Made by a program: the position numbers and the translations under genes. A stretch of DNA of 64,000 nt, taken from NCBI GenBank assembly GCA_034440615.1, contig JAOTOM010005152.1:657501-721500 (forward strand). The letters run 5' to 3'. The notes under the pieces were generated by a model. That model was given only the letters and a program-made list of their open reading frames with translations. It was not told the DNA's origin and did not search any database. This document shows positions 1-10,990 of the stretch, piece after piece. Numbering within the stretch: the stretch's first letter is position 1; each line of letters opens with the position of its first letter. Origin of the DNA: Ashinkailepas kermadecensis. Lineage: Eukaryota > Arthropoda > Thecostraca > Neolepadidae.

Positions 1-380
1 CCCCGGCTTGGAACCTGTGTTCCATAGTGATGACAACAGTGGTACTGGTGCGCAGACGTAGGCAAGTAGCGTTGCTGAGCCGTACAATTCTGACGACCGC
101 ACGAAGATGCGGCGGCGTGAGGCGCGTCGTTTGTACGACGACGTCACTGCTGTGAGGACGGGCTGCTGGGCGGACTGGCCGGTCGCCCGGCCGCCTGTTC
201 ACGTAGGGTGAGGTAACTCCCGCCACGTACCGTCCGGTGGGCACCTCGCGCGGCCAGCTGCAGAGGTCTGCGACAAGTCCGTGTCCAACTCGTCTACCGG
301 TGGACGTTCTCAGCCCCCATGATGTGCGTCTCCTCGGTATTGAAACGTCTGATGTCCCTGACAGGATCGGCGTCCGGCTG
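1..380. other. Unassigned flank
   Basis: No open frame with recognisable protein content and no repeat structure was seen. The sequence is GC-rich and leads into a tail element and the 18-bp satellite. Confidence 0.4.
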
Positions 381-440
381 GTTGGTTGGTTGGTTCTTTG
401 GGTTTAGGGGCGCATCGGGCGTCCGGCTGCACTGCTGTCA
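381..440 (-). mobile_element. Degenerate tail-only retroposon (hairpin tail module)
   Basis: Read on the minus strand, this stretch contains GATGCGCCCCTAAACCC followed by CCAA repeats. That matches the 3' module shared by the SINEs and tail-only insertions elsewhere in the window. The 5' hairpin arm is eroded and no target-site duplication was found, so it is assigned by similarity only. Confidence 0.5.
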
Positions 441-444
441 CTGT

Positions 445-1075
445 CCGGACCATTGTCACTAATCGGACCACTGGCTCTGATGGGACCACTGTCACTGACC
501 GGACTACTGACTCTGACCGGACCACTGTCACTGACCGGACCACTGTTACTGACCGGACCACTGACTCTGACCGGACCACTGTCACTGACCGGACCACTGT
601 TACTGACCGGACCACTGACTCTGACCGGACCACTGTCACTGACCGGACTACTGTCACTGATCGGACCACTGTCACTGATCGTACCACTGGCTCTGACGGG
701 ACCACTGTCACTGACCGGACTACTGACTGACCGGACCACTGTCACTGACCGGACCACTGTCACTGACCGGACCACTGTTACTGACCGGACTACTGACTGA
801 CCGGACCACTGTCACTGACCGGACCACTGTTACTGACCGGACCACTGCCACTGATCGGACCACTGTCACTGACCGGACCACTGCCACTGATCGGACCACT
901 GTCACTGATCGGACCACTGTCACTGACCGGACCACTGGCTCTGACGGGACCACTAGCTCTGACGGGACCACTCTCACTGACCGAACTACTGACTGACCGG
1001 ACCACTGCCCTTGACCGGACTACTGACTCTGACCGGACCACTGACTCTGACCGGACCACTGACTGAACGGACCAC
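445..1075. repeat. 18-bp satellite array, outer part of left foldback arm
   Basis: Tandem units of 18 bp with the core CTGACCGGACCACTG repeat for about 630 bp, with small variants and shortened units. Because 18 is divisible by three, the array opens frames of up to 133 codons on both strands that encode low-complexity RTTVTD or VVRSVT peptides; these are not genes. The same unit reappears in opposite orientation at 3250-3355, which makes the array part of a terminal inverted repeat. Confidence 0.9.
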
Positions 1076-1345
1076 CGCTCGATTGAGCCGTACCACAGTC
1101 CCTGCAGACCCGTCGCACGAACTGCCCGTGAACACGTCAGTCCCGCTCAGTACGCCGAGCGCAAACACGGCCGCCAACGACTCATCCCCTGGGTGGTGCT
1201 GGCATAGCCTGGCTACGGCAACACGACAGCCACCGAGCCACACGAGCGGCACACGGGGGACCTGTCTGGTGGAGGGGGGGGGGTTGTGACTTACCCGCCG
1301 GGTGGACAGAGGGACGTGTAGGACGGCGAAGGACGCAGGCGGACC
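1060..1345 (+). repeat. Left inner inverted-repeat arm
   Basis: Unique-sequence part of the left arm. It matches the reverse complement of 2983-3265, including a G-run near 1265-1278. Open frames across both arms give near-identical peptides only because the DNA is duplicated; the differences are not obviously at silent positions. Confidence 0.85.
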
Positions 1346-2800
1346 ATGTCAACGCTTCCGAAAAACTTAGTCGAATTCAACCCCGTGAGAATGTTTCATT
1401 TGTTCCTTTCACTCATTCATTCATATTGTGCTCACGAAAATGTTCGCTTAGCATTCAGTCTGTTGGAGCACTTCTGTCACTCGAGACGTATCCTTGAAAC
1501 AATTCCGACGCCCGTGCACCAGCACGGAGACGTTGGAGAGTCCGCGGCGGGCGATGGAGACGTACTTGTCTCGCGCTCGACGAGCGGCGCCTCGTTGGAG
1601 ACGCAGTACTCATCGTTGTTCGGCGGCGGCATCGACGGTCCGCGGTCTTGACGTCAAGCCGCCGTCGGCCGCGACGCGCCGGGGGCGTCGCTCACACGTC
1701 GACCGACGCTGTGTTCACTGCTCGATACCGGTTACACACGCCAGGAGGCATCGCTCGCACGTCGCCGACGCTGTGTTCACTACTCGACGCCGTGTTCACT
1801 GCTCGACGCCGTGTTCACTGCTGGACACCGGCGACACACGCCAGCTGAGAGGTTTTCACCGCGTGAGGCCCACCGAAGGCCCATTCGGCGCTCGGTTGCG
1901 GCTGCATAGGCGAATAGTGCGCGGCTTGAACGGCGCCATACACACGAGACGTGCTCTGAATTGGCAGGGGAGGAGGGGGCGTGCTGGAACACGGGTATTT
2001 TTGGACGTCTTTGAGCATTAGGGCCAGCTCCATATCACATCATGTTTAATTCGGAAGACACCGGGGACCCGAGCAGCGGAATGCAAAATGGCTCTCTCTA
2101 TGTACAACAGGACATGCTGATGGGACAGTCCGTTCTAGTTTTGCGTTTCGGTCAATCATTGCCTGGTCAGTCGGCGAAGCAGCCATCCAGTCGTTGGCCG
2201 GTCAACCATGGAGACGACAAGCTAGCCAGCCATCGTGCCGTCTTCGAGCCAACCATCAGCACGCAACTAGGTCAACTACCAGCCCATTACCAGGCCAACC
2301 AGCAGCCTATCACCAGGTCAACCTTGGGTCTGTCGCCTCGGTCCGACCTCTGGCCTGTCATCGATGGGCGGCCAATCAGGCGGGCGGACGGACGGCTCGT
2401 GCCCGGCTGGTTACCACGCTGATGCTACGGCGGTTGCCGGCCCATGTCGCCGCGTGCCTGCACGGTCGTGGCGGCTGGCGGCGGCGGCGGCGGCCCGCTG
2501 CCACCGGCCCAGTCTCGTCCGCCGCTAATAATGCACGGCCGTGACGGGCGGCACGCACGCTATCGTGGCGCGGCCGACGTCCGACACACGCCTCGGCCGC
2601 CGGGTCCGTATCCGACCATGCACACCGGCGGCGCCTTCGGCGGTCCGGCCTGCGGGCGGCGACAGATGGAGCGGCGCCGACAGCATTGTTTGTGTGTTGC
2701 TTGTTTGTGTGTTGCATGTCGCACCCGTGGATGGACTACTGCGGTGTTGTCGAGTATGCGCAATAATGGCAGCCGTGTTGGTAGCACCACTACAGAGAAC
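1346..2800. other. Interior of foldback-like element, no recognised gene
   Basis: Moderately GC-rich sequence. A short decayed tandem repeat (GTGTTCACTGCTCGACGCC) lies near 1710-1830. The open frames are short and compositionally biased and resemble no transposase or other family I recognise. Confidence 0.4.
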
Positions 2801-2802
2801 AT

Positions 2803-2862
2803 GCTTAGTTAGTTAGTTGGGTGCAAAGCGCTTCAATTGTATTTGTTATGCAGTGCCCACAA
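2803..2862 (-). mobile_element. Possible tail-only retroposon
   Basis: On the minus strand a GTGGGCACTGC...GCACCC arrangement is followed by AACTAACTAACTAAG. This resembles the hairpin-plus-CTAA module found elsewhere. The loop is longer than in other copies and no target-site duplication was found. Confidence 0.4.
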
Positions 2863-2913
2863 AATTGGCAGTGAAGCCACTATGCAGTTATGCTTTGCGT
2901 TCAACAGTCGATC

Positions 2914-3355
2914 CGTGTCCTTCGCCATCCTACACGTCCCTCTGTCCATCCGGCGGGTAGGTCACAACTCACCAGGTTGATCCGCACGCGTCCTTCGCCG
3001 TCCTACCCGTCCCTCTGTCCACCCGGCGGGTAGGTCATACCCCCCCCCCCTCCACCAGACAGGTTCCCCGTGTGTCGCTCGTGTGGCTTGGTGGCTGTCG
3101 TGTTGCCGCCGCCAGGCTATGCCAGCACCACCCAGGGGGTGGGTCGTTAGCAGCCGTGTTTTCGCTCGGCGTACTGAGCGGTACTGACGTGAACACGGGC
3201 AGTTCGTGCGACGAGTCTGCAGGGACTGTGGTACGGCTCAATCGAGCAGTGGTCCGACCAGTCAGTGGTCCGACCAGTCAGTGGTCCGGCCAGGGGCAGT
3301 GGTCCGGTCAGGGACGATTATCTAGTGAGTGACGTTAGTCCTGTGGTCCGATGGG
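2914..3355 (-). repeat. Right foldback arm with internal duplication
   Basis: Reverse-complement copy of the left arm. The GTCCTTCGCC...GGCGGGTAGGTCA segment occurs twice here (2918-2974 and about 2990-3040), whereas the left arm has it once. Reverse-oriented 18-bp satellite units (AGTGGTCCGACCAGTC) follow at 3250-3312. Confidence 0.8.
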
Positions 3356-3572
3356 AAAAATTGCAAATGGAATCATCACAAATCACGCATGTCACCACTA
3401 TTAATGGTGGTGGCCAATGCTTGCGAGAGCGTTTGATGGTGAAATTACGAAAAGCGTGGAAATGACGTGACAGAAATGCTGATTTTTATCTCCAATTGGA
3501 CTGTGCACGGGTTCGGCGCCGACCTCCCCTCTGGTGTGCCTTTGGACGCGCCTGGCCGTGCCGTGTGTGTTC

Positions 3573-3755
3573 TTTGGTTGGTTGGTTGGTTGGTTGGTTG
3601 GTTATTGGTTTTACGACACGTCGACCGTTGAGCCATATAGCGTCGCCAATCTCTCACGCCGATTGGTCGCGGGCGGAGAGTAGCGACAGGTGAGACTCGA
3701 ACCCACAATCTTTCGATTGTGAGACGAGCATCTTACCCCTAGACCACTCGTCCCC
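3573..3755 (-). mobile_element. tRNA-derived SINE, Val-type head, full length
   Basis: On the minus strand the element starts GGGGACGAGTGGTCTAGGGG, with a pol III A box and then a B box GGTTCGAGTC. The anticodon loop CTCACAA would read CAC (Val), although the D-arm also resembles tRNA-Pro. The body follows with a CCAATC/GATTGG hairpin, then the shared tail hairpin and a CCAA-type repeat tail of about 25 bp. The arms are imperfect, so this is a SINE head rather than a working tRNA gene. No clear target-site duplication was seen in the GT-rich flanks. Confidence 0.85.
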
Positions 3756-3759
3756 ATGT

Positions 3760-6060
3760 GGTGTGTGTGTGTGTGGAGGTGCGAATATGGCCGGGCATGG
3801 TGGCTGACTCGCGGCCGAACAATTTGCGGCAATGGGCTACGAACGGCCAGAACGAATTATTTTTCTCGACCGTTTGAGAAATGTTACGCAGTCGACGAAA
3901 TCGGTTCCAAATTAGTTGTAGTCTTTGAAAATGTATGGACCAGTGGCATTCGTTGGTGTATCTTTGCCGTGCGGGTAATCGAAGTCAGACCTTCGCACCA
4001 TTTGTGGGTAACAGATACTTCCACGCAGAAAGTGGGTGAACTGTGACGTGATGTGCACGGTAAGGGCATGGGTTAAAATACATCAAACAGAAGTGTAGCC
4101 GAGTTTATTTCTTATGAAACTCCCACCGATAGTATTCTGATGGATGTTCAGACTGCTAGCAAAAGCGTTTCGTTAATTATGGCTGATCGAAACTACAGAA
4201 AATTATATATGCCACAGCAAGATGTAAGTTGGCCAAATAATGCATACTTAGACACCTTTAGCGGGCAAAGCGCTGAAATAATTACGTCGACAAAGCAGGT
4301 CCAACGACCGTGACGATGGGCTATTTCACCCAACTCGTGCGCTTGTTTACTGCGTGCGCCGTAAGCCGCCCTGACGCCCGATCTGGCTAATGTTTGTGTC
4401 GGCACCTATTCGTCCGACACGGGTGGATCAGAAGGTATATAGTTATATAGTTATAACTATAGTTAGTATAGTGTATGGTTATATAATAGAGTAGTAGATG
4501 AGAACCCTGGTTGGAGTATCGACGACTACGTTCAAGTTCGGTACATCGAATTTGGCGTAATTAAGCCTAGCTAGAATTTCACGATGACATTCACCCCGTA
4601 TCCTACCAGTATATAGTGGAATCATGGCACGCTTAGTAGACTTCGAGATATGGTAGTCGTTCTGATATCGTTTGTGTTCTCTCAATGGAGGGTCCTATTC
4701 GGTTGTGGTGTGCTTTGCTTCGCTCGGCTCATGATGCTATGCACGCTTCCTCATATCAGTGAATCTTGGTTGCTTGAAATAATACGTGTACATATATTCG
4801 TGAGCGTTTTTCATTGTATCGTTACGTCCGGGTTCAGTTTGTACTGTGTAATTCTTGATGTGAAGAGGAAAATTGTAGCGTAGTCAAATACGGATAGGAT
4901 ATTTTGATTCAAGGGTGATACATCAAAATCTCAGTTTGCTCTGTCCAGTACATCTTGAACACGCTGTCAAAAACAATTTATTGTCGAACTGCACCATTCG
5001 ACCTCAAAATGAGAAATATGCGAGGATGCGTTTCTGGAGAAGATAATGTTCTGGAGTACAATCTAGGAACAGTCTATTTTTCCAATCCTGGTCGCGTATT
5101 ACTGGAAAATAAAGGTAATGAAGGGTAGGGCCAAGACAAATATTGCAATGGTACGAATAGGTGGTCACGATATCATGCACTGTATCATACCAGCATGCAG
5201 AGCTCAAAGAGACCAGTGGCAATCCTGGGATAACTGCAAGCGAATACATCCCTCAAGCGGCATTGCAGCGCCTGTCTGCAATACTGTGGTGCTGGTGGTC
5301 CGTTATCAAGGCACAAAGCCATGCTCACCGTACGCGGTTTCAGCTAAGAGTGTTGCTCTGGTGCAGGTCGAGATTTCTCAGGAGCTCAGCTCAGAGGGCT
5401 CAGGTGGCACGAGGACAGCATTTGTAGGCTCTGGTGAATGTCGGGATTAGATTGCTGATTGAGAGTATCAAAGCTCTTGTGTTGTGGGTCTCCCTTCATC
5501 TTGTGTTTTGTCTGGGTTCTGTTCATAGATCGGGTCGAGGCACTTCTTGTGGTATATTCTGGTTGGCTTTGATTGAGATCGTGCTTCAAATTTGTGTCGC
5601 CGCACCTGTGTCAAAGATTAACTTTGTATACACAGGGAAAATTCAACTGTTCAAGCTCCTACTGTACTCGGTAACGGGACTTCGTCGAAGTAAGCTGGTA
5701 TCGCTGGGGAACATGGTCGAACATGGTCCATTTTCTAGGACAGACGGGGAGTGCCAGTAGCGCGCTGTTGAGATTTCGGTGGGCCTGATAATCACTAGTG
5801 ATAACCATTATACTACTGATGAAGCCTTTGACAAACTCGGACACATACGTTTTTGCAAGGGTGCACAGGTTGGGTGATGCAAGTGGAATTACCGCCTGGG
5901 TAAAATGACGGATAGATGTACCATTTATCGTGACGATGAAACGCTAGGTGAGAGAATCTGGTGAATTTAACTGTATGTGCAATGTGTATTTGTGTGGGGT
6001 TTAATCTTATATGGCTACGCGATTTTCAGTGGCCGCGATTTGTTTGACACATGCGCTTGG
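3760..6060. other. Unassigned AT-richer region
   Basis: About 2.3 kb without a recognisable gene. Open frames up to 110 codons occur on both strands but show no family motif and no splice-framed exon that I can identify. A short TATAGTTATA-rich patch lies at 4435-4490. Confidence 0.4.
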
Positions 6061-6061
6061 A

Positions 6062-6123
6062 TGGGCGCCAACTGACCCGGTAGTCGACGCGTCCTTGAAC
6101 CCAAATAATAAATAAATAAATCA
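6062..6123 (+). mobile_element. Tail-only retroposon with target-site duplication
   Basis: A 62-bp insertion: hairpin arms GGGCGC (6063-6068) and GCGTCC (6089-6094), then AACCCAAATAA and an AATA-type tail. It is flanked by ACATGCGCTTGGA (6049-6061) and ACATGCGTTGGA (6124-6135), a duplication with one missing base. It has no tRNA head. Confidence 0.7.
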
Positions 6124-6391
6124 ACATGCGTTGGACACCCGCGGACGAGTACCTGCGTCATACGACTTCCAGAAGTGCAAAGCTACACGCCATCGAATAG
6201 GTTAAATGGAAGCACGGTCGGCGGGCGGGCGATCAGCCGTGCGTCGCCGTCGGTGGCCTGCCGTGACGTGATTGGGAGGGGCGGGGCGGGGGAGGGGGGC
6301 GATCAGCCGGGCATGCTGGCTGTTGGCGGCCGCCGTGCCACTCGACAGCCGATCTGACGTTTCAGGCAGGGGGGGAGGGGGAGGGGGGCAC

Positions 6392-6570
6392 TGCCGACGC
6401 TCCGCGTGCACGGCCGGCCGGCCCCGCGGCGGCGCCGTGCCCCTGTCGCCCGTTGCCGGCCATCTCATCAGGTCACGCTTGCCGACGCTCCGTGTGCACG
6501 GCCGGCCGGCCCCGCGGCGGCGCCGTGCCCCTGTCACCCCCGTTGCCGGCCATCTCATCAGGTGCACGCT
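6392..6570. repeat. Tandem duplication of a ~90-bp GC-rich unit
   Basis: Two adjacent copies share GCACGGCCGGCCGGCCCCGC and CGTTGCCGGCCATCTCATCA; the second differs by a few bases. Upstream, a GGGCGATCAGCC motif is also partly duplicated at about 6226 and 6298. Confidence 0.8.
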
Positions 6571-6624
6571 TGAGTGACGGCCAGACAGAGAGGCCGACGC
6601 GCGCCGACTCCGTCTGCGGAGATG

Positions 6625-6679
6625 GGGTGTGACGTGACGCCGACTCCGTCTGCGGAGTGGCGCGTCACGTCACACCCGA
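6625..6679. repeat. GC-rich perfect hairpin
   Basis: GGGTGTGACGTGACGC and its complement GCGTCACGTCACACCC face each other across about 20 bp. The loop carries a second copy of the flanking motif CCGACTCCGTCTGCGGAG. This is an inverted repeat of unknown role. Confidence 0.75.
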
Positions 6680-6836
6680 TCAGCACGACAGAGGCCGGCC
6701 GGCATTGGCGAAGTGGGCGCCGCGACGCGTCTGAACGGCGCACCCCAAGCGTGGACGGAGCGGCGCCGGTCGACGGTGTCGATGATGGAAGTGTTGGTGG
6801 GCGGCGACACGCAGCCGACGTACGACACGACACGGC

Positions 6837-7011
6837 GTGGCGAGTGGACACGACATGGCGAGTGGACACGACGGCGTGGCGAGTGGACACGACATGGCGA
6901 GTGGACACGACATAGCGAGTGGACACGACATGGCGAATGGACACGACGGCGTGGCGAGTGGACACGACATGGCGAGTGGACACGACATAGCGAGTGGACA
7001 CGTCGCGCGCT
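6837..7011. repeat. 18-bp satellite array
   Basis: About ten units of 18 bp with core GAGTGGACACGACATGGC. The unit is divisible by three, so frames stay open across the array in several phases (WRVDTT, MASGHD or RHGEWT periodic peptides). These are artefacts. Confidence 0.9.
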
Positions 7012-7029
7012 GTGGACAGGTGTGGAGGT

Positions 7030-8180
7030 GTACACTGTGCCGCATGCACTGTGAAAACACGTCAGACACGGCGGCCATTTGGTCAGGTATCGGCGCCGAT
7101 GCGGCTGCACCCGGATCGTTATTGCGCTCCTCTGTGGGGACGCTCGCGTCAGCGCTGTTTCGTTGTTTGCTCGCAGTAGTGGCCCGTGCAGATGTACACA
7201 TTGGGATCTGGCGCCGGCTCGGCTCTGGCCGGCAGCCAAGCGGAGCTGGTGTGCTGTGTGTGCCTTCGCTGTCTTCGCTATTGGCGCTGTTCGCCAGTGT
7301 CGTTATAATTTATATGGCAGTCGATAGCCATGTTTCAGAACACTGGCGCAAATAATTAATGGCCCTCAGAGACGTGGAAGGCCACAGCTTAGGTTCATAT
7401 GATCTGTGTTGAACAAATGTCGATCACCCGGTAACAGCCAGTTAATTGCATGCAAAATGCAGTGCATGCCGTCCATAATAGATAAGCCAGTGATGCACAT
7501 CTGTTTAAAACGTACCACAGCTCTCGCTGTTATTTATAGGTCTCACATCAGGTTGTTCATCAGGTAAGGTAGCGACAAGCTTCTTTCTCGTCTGGCGATA
7601 CAATGTGTTGTGCTCAAGGTAGCATGGTGTTTCGAAACGACTTGTAACCCGTTATAGGTCATCTTGAGCATTGCTAAAATGCCTTCATTATCAAATACCA
7701 TTTGTGATTAAAAGAGCATTGCTAGTTACCGGACACAGCGTACTACATGGCTGTTGTTCAGTTCGGACGACAAATACACTCAGCCGCTGCTGCAATGTTT
7801 GTATCATCTGTGTACTGCAGATAGTGATTGATGTGCTCTTTCGTTCCTTGTCATGCCCGCTGTGCCCGAAATGCACGGCACCAATGTCTGTGCGACACAT
7901 TTAGTTTCATGTCCCCGGCTTGCCCACGAACGGAGACGTCACTCTGGACGTTCCTCTGTCTCGCTTCGGGAAGTATTAGGGGACGAGTCTGACATTGTTC
8001 ACTCGGGACAACTTTTTCAAATTCCTCTTGGAAATTAGATTTTCCGTGATTTACGCCGGTCATTAACATACTGATGCAGACGTGGCTAGTACCAGTTTTA
8101 TTATGAACATATTCGACATCGTCTTATAAATCGTTGTCCCAAGTGGCGTTCACACGCTTTTATGTCTAAATGACTGAGTT
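7030..8180. other. Unassigned region
   Basis: No recognisable gene. The first third is GC-rich and the rest is of average composition, with only short unremarkable open frames. Confidence 0.35.
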
Positions 8181-8247
8181 ATGGGCGCTATATGACCTAT
8201 GCAGTCGATGCGCCCCTAAGCCACAATAAATAACTAACTAACTCGTT
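8181..8247 (+). mobile_element. Tail-only element, first of a tandem pair
   Basis: Perfect hairpin arms GGGCGC (8183-8188) and GCGCCC (8210-8215) enclose TATATGACCTATGCAGTCGA-type sequence. CTAAGCC, an A-rich spacer and a CTAA-repeat tail follow. Its own upstream duplication is not clear. Confidence 0.7.
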
Positions 8248-8293
8248 GCTGTATGACCAACGCAGTCGATGCGCCCCTAAGCCTAAATAACCT
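8248..8293 (+). mobile_element. Tail-only element inserted in the tail of its neighbour
   Basis: A 46-bp insertion beginning GCTGTATGACC, flanked by a perfect 12-bp duplication AACTAACTCGTT (8236-8247 and 8294-8305). The left duplication is the repeat tail of the preceding element, so this copy landed in an older one. The 5' hairpin arm is lost and GCGCCC and the A-rich tail remain. Confidence 0.8.
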
Positions 8294-8307
8294 AACTAAC
8301 TCGTTCC

Positions 8308-8430
8308 TAAGTCGCAGATACTTCATAAGCACACATCAACAAGCACAATGTCGATACTTCCTTGGAAAGGATGTCTATTCAGTGCTCAAAAGGTGGTATA
8401 TTCCACTCTATTTCATGAATAGAATATAAT
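8308..8430 (+). mobile_element. Partial copy of hAT-like MITE family
   Basis: ACTTCATAAGCACACATCAA and AAGGTGGTATATTCCACTC match the last ~115 bp of the MITEs at 31058-31514 and 34364-34848 (minus). The terminal CACTG is replaced by an ATAAT microsatellite, so the copy is truncated at both ends. Confidence 0.65.
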
Positions 8431-8455
8431 ATAATATAATATAATATAATATATC
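8420..8455. repeat. AATAT microsatellite
   Basis: Short run of 5-bp units ending the truncated MITE. Confidence 0.85.
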
Positions 8456-8622
8456 ACTGGACGGCTGGCTCTTGTCCCACGGGATCCGTCATGTTCTGTG
8501 GAGATCTCGTCGGATGCTGGTCTCGCGGCTGGCTCCTGTGTTGTTTCTTCTTACGATATGTCGCTGCAACGGTTCCTTTTGCGGCGTGTTGTTGATGTTT
8601 CCGAGCTGTGATGTGCCCTTGG

Positions 8623-8842
8623 AATGTGACGCCTGCCGTTGCTTGTGTCCGGGCACCAGGGGGTCTCAAACCGTGGCTGCTATCTGCCGCAGTTCTAATG
8701 TGACACCTGCCATTGTTGGTGTTCGGGTAACAGGGGTCTCAAACCGTGGCTGCTATCTGCTTCAGTTCTAATGTGACATATTCCATTGCTAGTGTCCGAG
8801 CAACAGTGGCCTCAAATAGTGGCTGGTATCTGCCTTAGTTCG
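8623..8842. repeat. 73/74-bp tandem repeat, 3 copies
   Basis: Copies begin at 8623, 8697 and 8770 with AATGTGAC and share TCTCAAACCGTGGCTGCTAT. The third copy is the most diverged. Each ends in an AGTTCTAATG-like junction. Confidence 0.8.
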
Positions 8843-8863
8843 AGCACTGTTTAGAAGAGCTGC

Positions 8864-9343
8864 TTAAAACAACGGCACGGCCTTGGTTTGTCGCTGTCGT
8901 CGTAACGTCGACGACAGCACGTCCAACGACGCAAGGATTGAGTTTACTGCCGTCTCCACAGTAAACGTAATGTATGGACCCAACGGACATGGACCAAGCA
9001 TTATAAAGTCAGCCCCATATGCTCTGACTGCGGCTAGAACACGATCTCCAGATTTGTGCTGGGTTTGCAATACACATGGGCCGTTCCCATAGCTCTCCTT
9101 TCCATTGTGTTCCATGCATATGTTGGCTGCGAAAGCACACGAACCTTTCCAACAATTCTCCTTTCCATTGTGTTCCATACAGATGTGAGCTCCTGCGAAG
9201 TCAACGGAAGGGCGCACGGGTGCAACAGAGCATTGTTGATCAGGCCGGCCGCTGAGTACGATTTTTCCCATTATTAGCTCCGTTGAGGCTTTCATTTCTT
9301 CTGACATCGTGGGTGTTTGAGCGACAAGATTTGTGCGCCGCAT
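8864..9343. other. Unassigned region with a 63-bp direct repeat
   Basis: The minus strand is open for 159 codons, but no family is recognised. CTCCTTTCCATTGTGTTCCA occurs twice (9095 and 9158, period 63), which makes the peptide internally repetitive. Treated as non-coding or unproven. Confidence 0.35.
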
Positions 9344-9935
9344 AACATGTGTGTTGTCTTGCAGTGCATAAATACAAGCTCACGTCATCGATCGGCGACT
9401 CGGGTGAGGTTTCCCACCATGGGACGTTTCATTAAAGCGATAACCATGGCCACCATGCATTAACCTGGCCGCCCGAGGCAGTAGAGTACAGCTGGTGGCG
9501 CCTGAAGTTGCGCGCATTTGTGAACATGGCTGTCACCGGGCCGGCCGGCAAATCCACCCTCGCCGGACCGGGGAGGGGGAGGGAGCTCCGTACCCCACCC
9601 ACACACACACTACTTTGCCCTACGTAAGCCAGGATAAAACGCAACGCTCCTTTTTGAGCGGTATGCGATCGTTATGGTTGGTGCGCCCAATATATATATC
9701 CCAAATAACTAGCCAGCTAACTGCAAAGTACCGTTAGAAAGCTGTGATAATGGAGAGCCCGGAGCAAAATACCGAGAGCCGGAGCACAAATACCTTACAT
9801 TTGTATTTTGACCGATGATGTAATAACGAGTAGTCATATTGTAGCGCCTTGAGTGGCTACGCTGCTTGTTCTTATGACGTGCCCGTAGGGCGAGCTTCAA
9901 AGGTCCGTGACTTGTCGATATGTATATCGAGCGGC

Positions 9936-10215
<280 letters not shown>

Positions 10216-10712
10216 GGGGGGGGGAGAGGGCGAGCGAGAAAGAGAGAAAGAGGACAGGGAGGGGGAGAGTGATTTTTTTAGGCGTGCCGGACCATAAAGG
10301 TCATTTGCGCCGCCTTTAAAGCGAGTCTTTGCGATCAAGGTGCAGACAAGTGGACATTTACGTTAAAGCAGTTTTACGTTATGGTTTGTGTGATATTTTA
10401 GGTGCTAAAGGCGGGGGCGGGGTTGGGGACATGTCCCTGATGTCTAAATGGTTTTATTTTTACTTTACTCCTCCATCAAATATCTTGTAGTTTTGGTGGG
10501 GGTGGGGGTGTTTTGAGAGTGGCGAGAAGTTGATTTTGCCAGGGTGCCGGCTTTAACGTACTCGTATCGAAAAGCACCGAGGAATCTTTACCGTGCGACC
10601 AAGGAGGTAATTGTCCACACCGCCTATCACGCCGGCCGCCGCGTGTTAGTTGTTTGTAGCGGGTTAGTCTAAGCATGCCGTGCAGGGTTGTGAGTTGGGT
10701 TAGTACGGTGTT
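10216..10712. other. Unassigned spacer
   Basis: No gene or repeat family recognised. It lies just beyond the 3' UTR repeats of the neighbouring minus-strand LINE. Confidence 0.35.
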
Positions 10713-10990
10713 TTGCAATTCGGCTCTTGTACGTTCGCTGCACCTCTGGGTAGCCGTTTACATTATGAGTTGCAAGGCAAATCGGCTCATCTAAGTCCGA
10801 TGGGTCCTCTGGGTAGTCGTTTTACGTTATGCTAATTTTTATTTTTAGTTTTTATGTTTCCCGAAACCAAGTCGGCTCATCTACTTCCCACGGCACCGCT
10901 AGGTAGCCCATTTATTTATAATTGGGAAGCAAGTCGGCTCTTGTACGTCCGACGCCATGCGGGGATGGCTATTTACGTGTTTCCTACGAG
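10713..10990 (-). repeat. Degenerate ~62-bp tandem repeat in putative LINE 3' UTR
   Basis: Four copies are marked by TCGGCTC at 10720, 10783, 10872 and 10934. Spacings are 63, 89 and 62 bp, so one copy carries a ~26-bp insertion. Each includes a GGTAGCC...TTTA element. The array lies downstream of the C-terminal motif of the minus-strand LINE and is probably its 3' UTR. Confidence 0.65.

Larger units (their letters stand above)
445..3355. mobile_element. Foldback-like element with long inverted arms
   Basis: The segment 1060-1345 recurs as its reverse complement at about 2983-3265 with high identity. In both, the same tract runs through CTCGATTGAGCCGTACCACA, a G-rich run and a GGTGGACAGAGGGACG motif. 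Outside each inner arm lies the 18-bp satellite, long on the left and short on the right. Long inverted repeats made partly of tandem units are the hallmark of Foldback/Galileo-type DNA transposons. No transposase is visible in the 1.6-kb interior and no target-site duplication was established. A local inverted duplication unrelated to transposition is the main alternative. Confidence 0.55.

Noticed and set aside
8864..9343. 159-codon minus-strand frame with ICMEHNGKE repeated
   Set aside because: The peptide repeat follows from a 63-bp DNA duplication, and no family is recognised.
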